DNA of 51,460 bases from an uncultured Porphyromonadaceae bacterium (GTDB lineage: Bacteria > Bacteroidota > Bacteroidia > Bacteroidales > Muribaculaceae): the NCBI GenBank assembly GCA_947573485.1, contig CANPGB010000023.1, positions 1 to 51,460 of the forward strand, given 5' to 3'. Positions 25,607 through 33,010 of the stretch are shown piece after piece (within the stretch, counting starts at the first letter, position 1; each line of letters opens with the position of its first letter). Under the pieces are notes generated by a model that worked only from the letters and a program-made list of their open reading frames with translations, was not told the origin of the DNA and searched no databases. The translations under genes and the position numbers were made by a program.

Positions 25607-26041
25607 CTATTCGTAATGGAGTATAGTGTCGGAAATTTCGGTGGCGTTGTGAGCCTCGCTTATAGCAGAGAGGAGGCTTATGCCTGCGCGGTCTTCAACG
25701 GGTAGCGAGTTGACGAAGAGGGCCACCGAGTCGGCTGAGCGGTCGGTAGCTACCTCAAGGCTTCGTGCTGCCAAGGCGGTGTTTGCTTCCTCGTTGCCGT
25801 AATTCTCGGCGAGCCGGAGGAGGAGGAGTGAGAGTCGACAGCGTTGCTCAACGGTGAGGCGTGTGGTGTCGGGGCCCGTGGCTATGCCGTCGCACAATTT
25901 CTGAGCCTCGGCATAACTACCTGCGGCATATGCTTGCTCGGCATCGGCAAGAGGAGTCGCCGAGCCTGCATTGGAGCGGCAGCCCTCCGCAAGGAAAGCT
26001 GCCACTGCCAATGTTGAAATCAATAATATCTTGTGTTTCAA
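25607..26041 (-). CDS. Small lipoprotein with TPR-like helical repeats
   Basis: A 144-residue putative lipoprotein. The signal sequence MKHKILLISTLAVAAFLAEGC has a lipobox ending at Cys21. The mature part is Ala-rich and helical (ADAEQAYAAGSYAEAQKLCDGIA), resembling one or two TPR units, then a second helical stretch with several Leu runs. I do not recognise a specific family. It lies between a single-TM protein (one base upstream) and yciH (eight bases downstream) in what looks like a single minus-strand unit beginning at ribH. Confidence 0.75.
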   Translation of the reverse strand: MKHKILLISTLAVAAFLAEGCRSNAGSATPLADAEQAYAAGSYAEAQKLCDGIATGPDTTRLTVEQRCRLSLLLLRLAENYGNEEANTALAARSLEVATDRSADSVALFVNSLPVEDRAGISLLSAISEAHNATEISDTILHYE

Positions 26042-26042
26042 T

Positions 26043-26348
26043 TTACTGTTGATTTTCGGTCTCGAATTCGGGTTCGGGGGGAGTTGCGGTCTCGGCCTCG
26101 GGCTCGGTAATTACTTCGCGGAGCGACTGCGAACCGGCGTTCTGCCAGTCGGCTTCGCCGGGCTGGTCGGCACCTGCGGTAGTTATTTCGTACTGGTGCT
26201 CGACGTTGTCGCCTGCGGGGGTATCGACGTGCGAGTTGGTATCAAACCACCCGATGTAGAAGAGGGTGCCTACTGCAATGGCTGCCACAATGATAGCCAC
26301 CACGAGCCAGGCCCATATGTTGGAAGATTTGCGCTTGGAGTCTGCCAT
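26043..26348 (-). CDS. Single-pass membrane protein with acidic C-terminal tail
   Basis: A 101-residue protein of unknown function. A short basic N-terminus (MADSKRKSS) precedes one transmembrane helix at about 11-32 (IWAWLVVAIIVAAIAVGTLFYIGW). The rest is an acidic, Glu/Pro/Thr-rich, probably disordered tail ending ETENQQ, likely facing the periplasm by the positive-inside rule. It starts 58 bases after ribH, where a GC hairpin lies (26386-26398), and is followed after one base by the lipoprotein gene. No catalytic motif is visible. Confidence 0.7.
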   Translation of the reverse strand: MADSKRKSSNIWAWLVVAIIVAAIAVGTLFYIGWFDTNSHVDTPAGDNVEHQYEITTAGADQPGEADWQNAGSQSLREVITEPEAETATPPEPEFETENQQ

Positions 26349-26406
26349 AATAAGTATTGTTTAGTTGAACGTTTCTTATTACAACGCGCCCGGGGCGCAA
26401 AAGTTC

Positions 26407-26889
26407 TCAGAGGTTTTCTACCTTCTGCGCAAAGTCGAACATAAGGAGTGCGGCCTGAGCAGCCTCGGTGCCTTTGTTGCCGACTTTACCACCGGCACGG
26501 TCGAGGGCGTCCTGCTCGCAGTCGACGGTGAGGACACCGAAGATTACGGGTATGTCGCACTCGCTGTTGAGGTGTGTTATGCCCTGGGTAACGCTCTGGC
26601 ACACATAGTCGAAGTGGGGTGTGCCGCCGCGGATAACGCATCCGAGGACTACGATAGCGTCGTAAAGGCCGCTTTCGATGAGTTTAGAGGCTGCAAAGGT
26701 GAGTTCGACGGCACCGGGCACCTCGAAGGTGTCGATAACGTCGTCGCCGAGGCCCTGGCGTTTAAATTCGTCGAGGGCGCCTGCCATGAGGGGTTCTGTG
26801 ATATGGCTGTTCCAGAGTGTGCGCACAACGGCCACGTGCATGTCGCGTGCCTTGGCGAAGGGGTTGATTTGGGGAGCGTAGGTTGACAC
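26407..26889 (-). CDS. ribH: 6,7-dimethyl-8-ribityllumazine synthase
   Basis: A 160-residue lumazine synthase, the penultimate step of riboflavin synthesis. It joins 5-amino-6-ribitylaminouracil with dihydroxybutanone phosphate, usually as a pentamer or icosahedral shell. Family marks are VAVVRTLWNSHITEPL, TFEVPGAVELTFAA, and GCVIRGGTPHFDYVC with the catalytic His region. GVLTVDCEQDALDRAGG contributes the phosphate site. The product starts MSTYAPQINPF, normal for Bacteroidetes. The upstream region consists of repeats, so the promoter could lie within them; none could be assigned with confidence. Confidence 0.95.
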   Translation of the reverse strand: MSTYAPQINPFAKARDMHVAVVRTLWNSHITEPLMAGALDEFKRQGLGDDVIDTFEVPGAVELTFAASKLIESGLYDAIVVLGCVIRGGTPHFDYVCQSVTQGITHLNSECDIPVIFGVLTVDCEQDALDRAGGKVGNKGTEAAQAALLMFDFAQKVENL

Positions 26890-27122
26890 TATACTAAAGG
26901 AAAAAGTTTAAAGGATAAAGGGTAAAGGATAAGTCAAAAGTAAAAAGGATAAAGGGTGGTGAAGGATAAGTCAAAAGTAAAAAGGATAAAGGGTGAAAGA
27001 CAAGTCAAAAGTAAAAAGGATAAAGGGTAAAGTATTAGAGGATTGCCATTTTTTGACTTTTGACTTCTGACTTTTGACTTTTGACTTTTGACTTTTGACT
27101 TTTAATTAAAGCAGAGCTTTAA
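26890..27122. repeat. Simple-repeat island: three 27-bp copies facing a heptamer array
   Basis: No gene is seen. A 27-bp unit beginning AAGTCAAAAGTAAAAAGG and ending ATAAAGGGT occurs identically at 26931-26957, 26968-26994 and 27002-27028. After a short centre, the heptamer TGACTTT is repeated seven times (27054-27102, one copy TGACTTC). AAGTCAAAA in the first set is complementary to the TTTTGACTT of the array, so the two halves can pair over long distances. A nine-bp hairpin AATTAAAGC-AGA-GCTTTAATT (27104-27124) ends the island and overlaps the PfkB stop. Confidence 0.85.
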
Positions 27123-28034
27123 TTAAATCTTCTGCCACTGCTCAGCTATTGCCTTGGCGGCCTGCGCGGCGCTGCGAGCTGCGGCACCGATTATGGCTTC
27201 GCGGGTGGGCGCGTCGGGAGCTTCGAGGGCTTTGGCGTCGAGGTCTCGCTCGGCTATCATGGCCACTACTCCGGCGGCGGCTCCGGCGTTCCAGATAAGG
27301 GTGGAACATATGTCGGCGGGTATTTCGACGCTGCTCACCTCCTTGCCGGTGTAGTAGCTTATGCGGTGGTTGGCGACGTCGACGCTCACAAGCGAGCGGC
27401 AGTAGAAGTCGATGTGGTCGTGATAGAGTGAGTCGGTGTTGTCGATGCCGAAGATGAGTTTGAGGTCGATGTTGCGGGCTATTACCACGTTGGCAAGCTC
27501 GAGGTTCTCGAGGATAGCGGGCATTACGCGCGTTATGCGGGGTTCCTGAACGGGGAGGAAGCCGGGCATGTAGACGAGGATAGCCTTGCGCTCGGCGCAG
27601 TTTGCCAGGAATCGGCTCAGGCGCGGACGCATGCGGGCGTCGAGGGCGTAGTAGCCACCGAAGAGCACGATGTCGCCTTCGTCGACGCGCGGCCATACGA
27701 TGTCGAAGCAATCGTCGGGGTACTGCTCGTAGCGGGTGACGCTCTCGGGCACCGACGAGGTGTCGGCAGCGACAAAAACGTTTATAGGCGTACGTCCCTC
27801 GGTGAAGCGGTCGAGCGACGAGAGGTCGACACCGCTCTCCTTGAGGTATGCGGCCACGATGTCGCCCACAGGGTCGGCCGAGGCCTCGGAGGCCATGACC
27901 ACATTATATTTGTCGCGCGCGAGGATAGCGGCGGCGTTGAGCACGCGTCCGCCCGGCATATTGCCCAACGGACGGCCCTTGGCATCGAGCACGAGGTAGA
28001 GGGCGCACTCGCCTATACATATTATTTTTTTCAT
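27123..28034 (-). CDS. PfkB-fold protein lacking the catalytic Asp
   Basis: A 303-residue member of the PfkB carbohydrate kinase fold. The N-terminal half has IGECALYLVLD and PGGRVLNAA, the sugar-contact region of the family. In active kinases the C-terminal motif is GAGD, whose Asp is the catalytic base. Here the matching segment is WNAGAAAG (248-255), with Ala252 in the Asp position and Asn249 in place of the first Gly. That predicts loss of normal phosphotransfer. It overlaps the KdsD-like gene by ATGA, so the two are made together. It may be a regulatory or binding subunit, or a kinase with altered chemistry. Length and the rest of the fold are intact, which argues against a decayed gene. 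Confidence 0.85.
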   Translation of the reverse strand: MKKIICIGECALYLVLDAKGRPLGNMPGGRVLNAAAILARDKYNVVMASEASADPVGDIVAAYLKESGVDLSSLDRFTEGRTPINVFVAADTSSVPESVTRYEQYPDDCFDIVWPRVDEGDIVLFGGYYALDARMRPRLSRFLANCAERKAILVYMPGFLPVQEPRITRVMPAILENLELANVVIARNIDLKLIFGIDNTDSLYHDHIDFYCRSLVSVDVANHRISYYTGKEVSSVEIPADICSTLIWNAGAAAGVVAMIAERDLDAKALEAPDAPTREAIIGAAARSAAQAAKAIAEQWQKI

Positions 28035-28645
28035 TTTTCTTCTTTTTTAGCCCTTGCAGCAGCCCCGAGGTAACCTCCGTGGTGGCGCTTGGCATAGTCG
28101 GCCACGGTAAAGCCAATGGCCTGCATAACGTTTACCACCAGCACGTCGCCTATCACCGTCATCATGGTTGTTGATGTGGTGGGAGTGAGCCCCAGGGGGC
28201 ATACTTCGGGCGCCGGAGCTGTGAAGAGGGTGATATCGGCGGCACGGGCCAGGGGGCTGTCGGGCACGCCCGTGATGACTATCACGGGAATATCGGCATA
28301 GAGGCCATGGAGGAGCTCGACGAGCTCGATAATCTCGCGGGTCTTGCCGCTGTTGGATATAAGGAGCACGATGTCGTCGGGCTGGAGCACTCCGAGGTCG
28401 CCATGCTGAGCCTCGCTGGGGTGCAGATTCACCGCCGGCGTTCCCGTCGACGAGAAAGTCGTGGCAATGTTCATGGCAATCTGCCCGGCCTTACCCATAC
28501 CTGCCGTAACGAGCTTGCCGCCACGGCGATGCACACGTTCCACGATAGCGTCGACGGCACGCTGGTAGCCGTCGCTGACGGGAATGGCGAGAATTGCCTC
28601 ACTTTCGGCGCGCAGTATGGCGCGCATTGATTCTTTGACGTCCAT
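28031..28645 (-). CDS. kdsD: Single-domain arabinose-5-phosphate isomerase-like SIS protein
   Basis: A 204-residue SIS-domain protein resembling the isomerase half of KdsD/KpsF, which converts ribulose 5-phosphate to arabinose 5-phosphate for Kdo. Marks are TAGMGKAGQIAMNIATTFSSTG, HPSEAQHGDLG, ISNSGKTREI, VCPLGLTPTTSTT and a C-terminal HHGGYLGA. The paired CBS domains of E. coli KdsD are absent. A single-domain enzyme of this kind is known from Bacteroides fragilis. A 6-phospho-3-hexuloisomerase is the alternative, but the HGDLG and CPLGLTPT motifs favour KdsD. It is followed with overlap by the PfkB-like gene. A minus-strand -7 match TACCTTTG lies at 28682-28675. Confidence 0.85.
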   Translation of the reverse strand: MDVKESMRAILRAESEAILAIPVSDGYQRAVDAIVERVHRRGGKLVTAGMGKAGQIAMNIATTFSSTGTPAVNLHPSEAQHGDLGVLQPDDIVLLISNSGKTREIIELVELLHGLYADIPVIVITGVPDSPLARAADITLFTAPAPEVCPLGLTPTTSTTMMTVIGDVLVVNVMQAIGFTVADYAKRHHGGYLGAAARAKKEEK

Positions 28646-28674
28646 AAATGGCTTGATGGTTAAGAAAGCGAGGA

Positions 28675-28682
28675 CAAAGGTA
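28675..28682 (-). promoter_or_regulatory. Probable -7 element for the kdsD-like gene
   Basis: TACCTTTG on the minus strand matches TAnnTTTG and lies 29 bases upstream of the ATG at 28645. The -33 box is not evident at the 20-base spacing. Confidence 0.45.
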
Positions 28683-28693
28683 CGAATAAATTT

Positions 28694-28930
28694 TTATTCT
28701 TGCGAGTAGCTGAGGATTTCAGGTGATTTCACATCGACACCAAACTCGGCTGCGCGGGCAAGTATGGCCTTGGCGAGCTTGGGGCGCAGCTCTTCGGGGC
28801 AATAACGGAAATAAGCCTCGGCGGCGCGCACGTGGGCAGCATCGGGCATGGGGTATTCACGGCGTTCGGGGAGCCCGAAAACGCTGTCGGGCAATTCTTT
28901 TTTCTCTTCGTAGGAAAGTCGGTCGTTCAT
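28694..28930 (-). CDS. Small DUF6582-like protein
   Basis: A 78-residue protein read from the ATG at 28930 (MNDRLSYEEKKELPDSVFGL); an in-frame ATG twelve codons earlier is less likely. The pattern LPDSVFGLPERREYPMPDAAHVRAAEAYFRYC followed by basic helices (LRPKLAKAILARAAEFGVDV) resembles a short domain seen in phage and bacterial proteins (DUF6582-type), here quoted by its landmarks. No phage gene is nearby. GAATAAAAATTTATTC at the stop can form a hairpin before the kdsD promoter. Function is unknown. Confidence 0.7.
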   Translation of the reverse strand: MNDRLSYEEKKELPDSVFGLPERREYPMPDAAHVRAAEAYFRYCPEELRPKLAKAILARAAEFGVDVKSPEILSYSQE

Positions 28931-29385
28931 AACAGTAGTTTTTTTGATTCTATTATTAAAGAACAAACTCGCGCCGACGGAGGTTCGGGCTGCACTTTAA
29001 GACATTGATAAAGGCATTGGTGAAGTTGTGTGGGGTACCGCACCGCCGGTGCGGCTTTTGCTATTTGCGGCGTGGCCGGCGGTGGCATGCACCGCCGGTT
29101 AACCAGATTGAGGCCCTCCGGGCCGGTCGGTGTGTGGCTATCCCCCAAACTGAAGTTCGGGGTTAATCACAAGGTACTCTCTCCGAGAGATGAGATGCAT
29201 AAGTTAATATTCGTCCTGCGGACGGCATTGCAAATAAATTTGCCGTTGCGGTGTCTCCGGGCACGCCTCGCTACGCTGCGGCGTACTCGGTTACGGGTTA
29301 ATCTTCGTCCTGCGGACGGCGTTGCAAATAAATTTGCCGTTGCGCTCGCTTATTTGTACCTTTGCAGTCGAAAACATTGACAGAT
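28931..29385. repeat. Structured gene-free region with hairpins and a 48-bp direct repeat
   Basis: No gene is evident in these 455 bases. Hairpins: CCGCACC-GCC-GGTGCGG (29038-29054), GGCCC-TCC-GGGCC (29112-29124), and CCCCAAACTGAAGTTCGGGG-like (29143-29162). A 48-bp direct repeat with two mismatches occurs at 29203-29250 and 29297-29344. Each copy starts GTTAAT, contains GTCCTGCGGAC and then GCAAATAAATTTGC. The second copy supplies the -33 box of the rlmL promoter. Confidence 0.75.
29333..29364 (+). promoter_or_regulatory. rlmL promoter built partly from a repeat
   Basis: TTTG (29333-29336), 20 bases, TACCTTTG (29357-29364) matches the Bacteroidetes consensus exactly. The -33 box and first spacer bases lie in the 3' end of the second 48-bp repeat. 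The other copy (29203-29250) has the same TTTG but no -7 box at the right distance. The ATG at 29386 follows 21 bases after the -7 element. Confidence 0.7.
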
Positions 29386-30933
29386 ATGAACACCACTTTC
29401 GATATGGTTGCCAAAACCCTCCAGGGCCTGGAGGGAGTATTGGCCGAAGAGCTCCGCGCCCTCGGTGCGGAAAATGTAACACCGGGTAAGCGCATGGTAT
29501 CGTTCAGCGGCGACCTGGCGCTGATGTATAAGGCAAATATGTGCTGCCGTACGGCACTGCGCATCCTCAAGCCGTTCTATACTTTCGAGGCGTCGGACCC
29601 CGACGAGCTTTACGCCAAGGTCAAGGATTACGATTGGAGTACCTTGATTAAGGAAACGCAGACTTTTGCCATCGATACAGTGGCATTCAGCGATGAGTTC
29701 CGCCACACTCAGTTTGTGACTTACCGCGTGAAAGACGGTATTGTAGACTGGTTCCGCGACCGCTACGGCGATGAGCGTCGCCCACGCGTGCGTCTCGACG
29801 GTGCCGACATCATGCTCAACGTTCATATTTCGGGCAAGCAGGTAACGCTTTCGCTCGACTCCTCGGGCGAGTCGCTGCACAAACGCGGCTGGCGCAAGGC
29901 GCAGACCGACGCCCCTATCAATGAGGTGCTTGCCGCCGGTATCATACTTATGACAGGGTGGAAGGGCGATACTCCCTTCGTCGACCCCATGTGCGGTTCG
30001 GGCACTTTCCTTATTGAGGCTGCCATGATTGCTGCAGGTATCAATCCGGGTATCTACCGCAAACATTTCGCTTTCGAGAACTGGCCCGACTTCGATGCCG
30101 AGCTTTTCGATGAAATATATAACGACGACAGCAATGAGCGTGAGGTGACAGTGCCTATTATCGGTGCCGACATCTCGCCCCGCGCCACTGCCATAGCCCT
30201 CGAGAATGCCAAGCACGCAGGTGTGGCACGATATATCACTCTTGAAACCAAGCCCATATCGCAGTGGACCGAGGCTCCCAAGCCGGCAGGTGTGCTCGTC
30301 ACCAACCCTCCCTACGGCAAGCGCATCGGCTCCGACGACATGAACGCCCTCTACGACACCATAGGCCGCGTGCTCAAGCATGTGTTCACGGGTTATCATG
30401 CCTGGATAATCGGCTATGAGGATGTTTATTTCCACGAGATAGGCCTGGCACCCTCGCAGAAGATTGCCGTAAACAACGGCGGACTCGATTGCGAATTGCG
30501 CGAATATGTGATTTTCGAGGGCAAGAAGGCCGACTTCCGCGCTGCCGGAGGCCGTCTCTCCGACCGCAAGCCAGACGAGGAACGCCGCGAACGCCGTCCG
30601 CGTCGCGAGGGCGGTTCATTCCGCAGTGAGCGCCCCGGCCGCAGCGAGCGTCCCGGTCGTGGCGACAAGCCTTTCCGCGGCGAGCGTCCCGAGCGTAAGC
30701 CTTTCCGCAAAAACGATGATGAGGCACCTCGCGCACGTTTTGAGAAACGCGACAGGCGCGAGGAAACGGGAGCTGCAGAAGAGAAAAAGGAACGGCGCCC
30801 GATACGGCTCGACCGCCTGGGTCGCCAGCCCTCTATTCCGGCTGAGAAAACCGTGATTCTCAACCGCCCGGCATGGCGCGTGCGCAAAAAAGACCAGAAT
30901 AACCCCGACAATACACCTAACGACGACAAATGA
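29386..30933 (+). CDS. rlmL: THUMP-domain 23S rRNA guanine-N2 methyltransferase with Arg-rich tail
   Basis: A 515-residue RNA methyltransferase starting MNTTFDMVAKTLQGLE. The promoter position rules out the in-frame ATG eight codons upstream. The N-terminal ferredoxin-like/THUMP region (~1-160) binds RNA. The Rossmann domain has the SAM motif DPMCGSGTFLIEAA (from Asp200) and the catalytic NPPYG (from Asn307). This corresponds to the RlmL half (m2G2445) of E. coli RlmKL; the RlmK half is absent. From about residue 385 to the end there is a ~130-residue basic, disordered tail with repeated SERPGR and PFRGERP-like units. The stop overlaps purD as ATGA. Confidence 0.9.
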   Translation: MNTTFDMVAKTLQGLEGVLAEELRALGAENVTPGKRMVSFSGDLALMYKANMCCRTALRILKPFYTFEASDPDELYAKVKDYDWSTLIKETQTFAIDTVAFSDEFRHTQFVTYRVKDGIVDWFRDRYGDERRPRVRLDGADIMLNVHISGKQVTLSLDSSGESLHKRGWRKAQTDAPINEVLAAGIILMTGWKGDTPFVDPMCGSGTFLIEAAMIAAGINPGIYRKHFAFENWPDFDAELFDEIYNDDSNEREVTVPIIGADISPRATAIALENAKHAGVARYITLETKPISQWTEAPKPAGVLVTNPPYGKRIGSDDMNALYDTIGRVLKHVFTGYHAWIIGYEDVYFHEIGLAPSQKIAVNNGGLDCELREYVIFEGKKADFRAAGGRLSDRKPDEERRERRPRREGGSFRSERPGRSERPGRGDKPFRGERPERKPFRKNDDEAPRARFEKRDRREETGAAEEKKERRPIRLDRLGRQPSIPAEKTVILNRPAWRVRKKDQNNPDNTPNDDK

Positions 30934-32225
30934 GCGCTAAAATGAATGTGCTGCTCCTTGGCAGCGGCGGCCGCGAAGCTGCCATAGCATGGAAACTGAG
31001 CCAAAGCCCTCTCATGGGCAAGTTTTTCATAGCTCCCGGCAACGCCGGAACAGCAGACTACGGCACCAACCTCGCCCTGAAACCCACCGACTTCGACGCT
31101 GTATATGCCGCTGTTTGCGAGCACGGCATCGACCTTGTGGTGGCCGGTAACGAAGACCCTCTCGTGGCAGGATTGCGCGAGAGCCTCGAAGCCAAAGCTG
31201 CCGCCGACGGCCGCGAGCTGCTCATCATGGGCCCGGGAGCTGCCGGAGCCGCTCTCGAGGGCTCGAAAGATTTCGCCAAGGCCTTTATGGGTCGCCACAA
31301 TATACCCACGGCGCGCTATCTCACTGTCACCGAGGCCAATCTTGCCGAGGGCGACGCTTTCCTCGAAAGCCTCACAGCCCCCTACGTGCTCAAGGCCGAC
31401 GGTCTTGCTGCCGGTAAGGGCGTGCTCATTATCGACAATCTCGACGAGGCGCGGCGCTCGCTGCGCGAGATGCTTGCCGGTCAGTTCGGCAAGGCATCGG
31501 CAAAGGTTGTCATCGAAGAATTTCTCTCGGGCATAGAGTGCTCGGTGTTCGTTGTCACCGACGGCAAAGGGCGCTACGCCGTGCTCCCTCCGGCCAAAGA
31601 CTACAAGCGCGTCGGCGAGGGCGACACCGGCCTCAACACCGGCGGCATGGGTTCGGTATGCCCTCCGCCTTTCTGCACAGAGGCTTTCATGGCCAAGGTC
31701 GACGAGAAAATCATACGCCCGACCGTAGAAGGCCTCATCGCCGAGGGTATCGACTATCGCGGCTTCATTTTCCTCGGCCTCATCCGCTGCGGCGAGGAGC
31801 CTTATGTGATTGAATACAACGTGCGTATGGGTGACCCCGAGACCGAATCGGTAATGCCCCGCATTGCCTCCGACCTGCTTCCTATGCTCGTAGCCACCGC
31901 CAAGGGCGAGCTCACCGACACCACGCTCGATATAGACCCGCGCACAACGGTTGCGGTAATGGCCGTGTCGGGCGGCTACCCCGGCGACTATGCCAAGGGC
32001 AAGACTATCACAGGCAATCTCCGCCCCGAGGGCTCGCTGGTGTTCCATGCCGGAACCCGCGAGGGCGCCAACGGCACTGTAGAGACAGCCGGCGGGCGTG
32101 TTCTCGCCGCGGTATCGTATGGCAAGGATATTATTGACGCCTCGGCGAAATCGTATGCGGCGCTTGCCGACATCAATTTCGAGGGGATGTATTTCCGCCG
32201 CGACATAGGCAAAGACTTACTCTGA
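30930..32225 (+). CDS. purD: Phosphoribosylamine-glycine ligase (GAR synthetase)
   Basis: A 431-residue ATP-grasp enzyme that joins phosphoribosylamine and glycine in de novo purine synthesis. Domains: N-terminal Rossmann part (VLLLGSGGREAAIAWKL), ATP-grasp core with LKADGLAAGKGV, the loop GEGDTGLNTGGMGSVCPPP, EYNVRMGDPETE with metal-binding residues, and the C-terminal domain ending FRRDIGKDLL. The first ATG (MSAKMNVLLLG) was kept because it forms the ATGA overlap with rlmL; an ATG four codons on is possible. The stop overlaps the HipA-like gene start by one base. Confidence 0.96.
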   Translation: MSAKMNVLLLGSGGREAAIAWKLSQSPLMGKFFIAPGNAGTADYGTNLALKPTDFDAVYAAVCEHGIDLVVAGNEDPLVAGLRESLEAKAAADGRELLIMGPGAAGAALEGSKDFAKAFMGRHNIPTARYLTVTEANLAEGDAFLESLTAPYVLKADGLAAGKGVLIIDNLDEARRSLREMLAGQFGKASAKVVIEEFLSGIECSVFVVTDGKGRYAVLPPAKDYKRVGEGDTGLNTGGMGSVCPPPFCTEAFMAKVDEKIIRPTVEGLIAEGIDYRGFIFLGLIRCGEEPYVIEYNVRMGDPETESVMPRIASDLLPMLVATAKGELTDTTLDIDPRTTVAVMAVSGGYPGDYAKGKTITGNLRPEGSLVFHAGTREGANGTVETAGGRVLAAVSYGKDIIDASAKSYAALADINFEGMYFRRDIGKDLL

Positions 32226-33010
32226 TGCTCGATCTCAGGCACGAGAATCTCGACCGCTATATGATGCCTCTGCGCGAGGGCGGCTCCCTGCCTGCTCTCG
32301 CCGAGGCTTCGGACGGCTTCAAATATGTGGTGAAGTTCCGCGGTGGCGGACATGGTTCAAAGGCTCTCATCAGCGAGCTCATAGGCGGCGAGATAGCCCG
32401 CAAAGCGGGGCTCCGCGTGCCCGAGCTTGTGTTTCTTGACCTCGACGAGGACTTCGGCCGCACCGAGGGCGACGAAGAGATACAAGACCTGCTGCGGGCG
32501 AGCACAGGTCTCAACATAGGGTTGCATTTCCTCTCGGGCGCTCTTGCCTGGGATGCGGCAACAAACCGCACCGACGCCACCACAGCCTCGCGCATAGTGT
32601 GGGTCGATGCTTTCCTGACCAATGTTGACCGCACCGCACGTAACACCAACATGCTGCTGTGGAACCGCGAACTATGGCTCATAGACCACGGCTCGTCGCT
32701 CATCTTCCACCACTCGTGGGAGGGATGGGAGAAAGCAGCTCTCTCGCCTTTTGCCTACGTTAAAGACCACGCTCTGCTGCGCCAGGCCTCGGCCCTTGAG
32801 GAGGCCGACGAAGAACTGCGGCGGATAATCACCCCGGAGTTTGTCGACAGCCTCGTGGACACCATACCCGAAGTGTGGCTCGAACAGGCCTCGGCAGTTA
32901 TCCCTCCGGCCGAGCAGCGGGAGGTATACCGCACTTTTCTGAAGACGCGTCTTTCAAACTCAAAAATCTTTACCGACCATGCAATCGCAGCCCGCAAAGC
33001 ACTTATATGA
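32225..33010 (+). CDS. HipA-like kinase (HipA_2 type)
   Basis: A 261-residue protein of the compact HipA-like kinase family, about 60% of the length of E. coli HipA. Kinase features: VVKFRGGGHGSKALISE with Lys37 and a glycine-rich loop, catalytic TNVDRTARNTN with Asp135 and Asn140/Asn142, and metal-binding IDHG with Asp154. This follows the HipA order Lys, Asp/Asn loop, DxG-like Asp. No HipB-like helix-turn-helix gene is beside it. Instead the start overlaps purD by one base and the 3' end overlaps a DUF3037 gene by 32 bases. I recall HipA_2 and DUF3037 genes as frequent neighbours. The target is unknown. Confidence 0.85.
   Translation: MLDLRHENLDRYMMPLREGGSLPALAEASDGFKYVVKFRGGGHGSKALISELIGGEIARKAGLRVPELVFLDLDEDFGRTEGDEEIQDLLRASTGLNIGLHFLSGALAWDAATNRTDATTASRIVWVDAFLTNVDRTARNTNMLLWNRELWLIDHGSSLIFHHSWEGWEKAALSPFAYVKDHALLRQASALEEADEELRRIITPEFVDSLVDTIPEVWLEQASAVIPPAEQREVYRTFLKTRLSNSKIFTDHAIAARKALI

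Noticed and set aside
26931-27028. Three 27-bp repeats as a possible CRISPR array
   Set aside because: The gaps between copies are only 10 and 7 bases, the units are A-rich simple sequence, and no cas gene is present.
30426-32048. A 540-codon frame antisense to rlmL and purD
   Set aside because: Both sense genes are complete and recognisable, and the antisense product is low in structure with an Arg/Ser-rich end mirroring the rlmL tail.
32225-33010. Classical HipBA toxin-antitoxin
   Set aside because: The kinase is much shorter than HipA and there is no HipB-type DNA-binding gene on either side.
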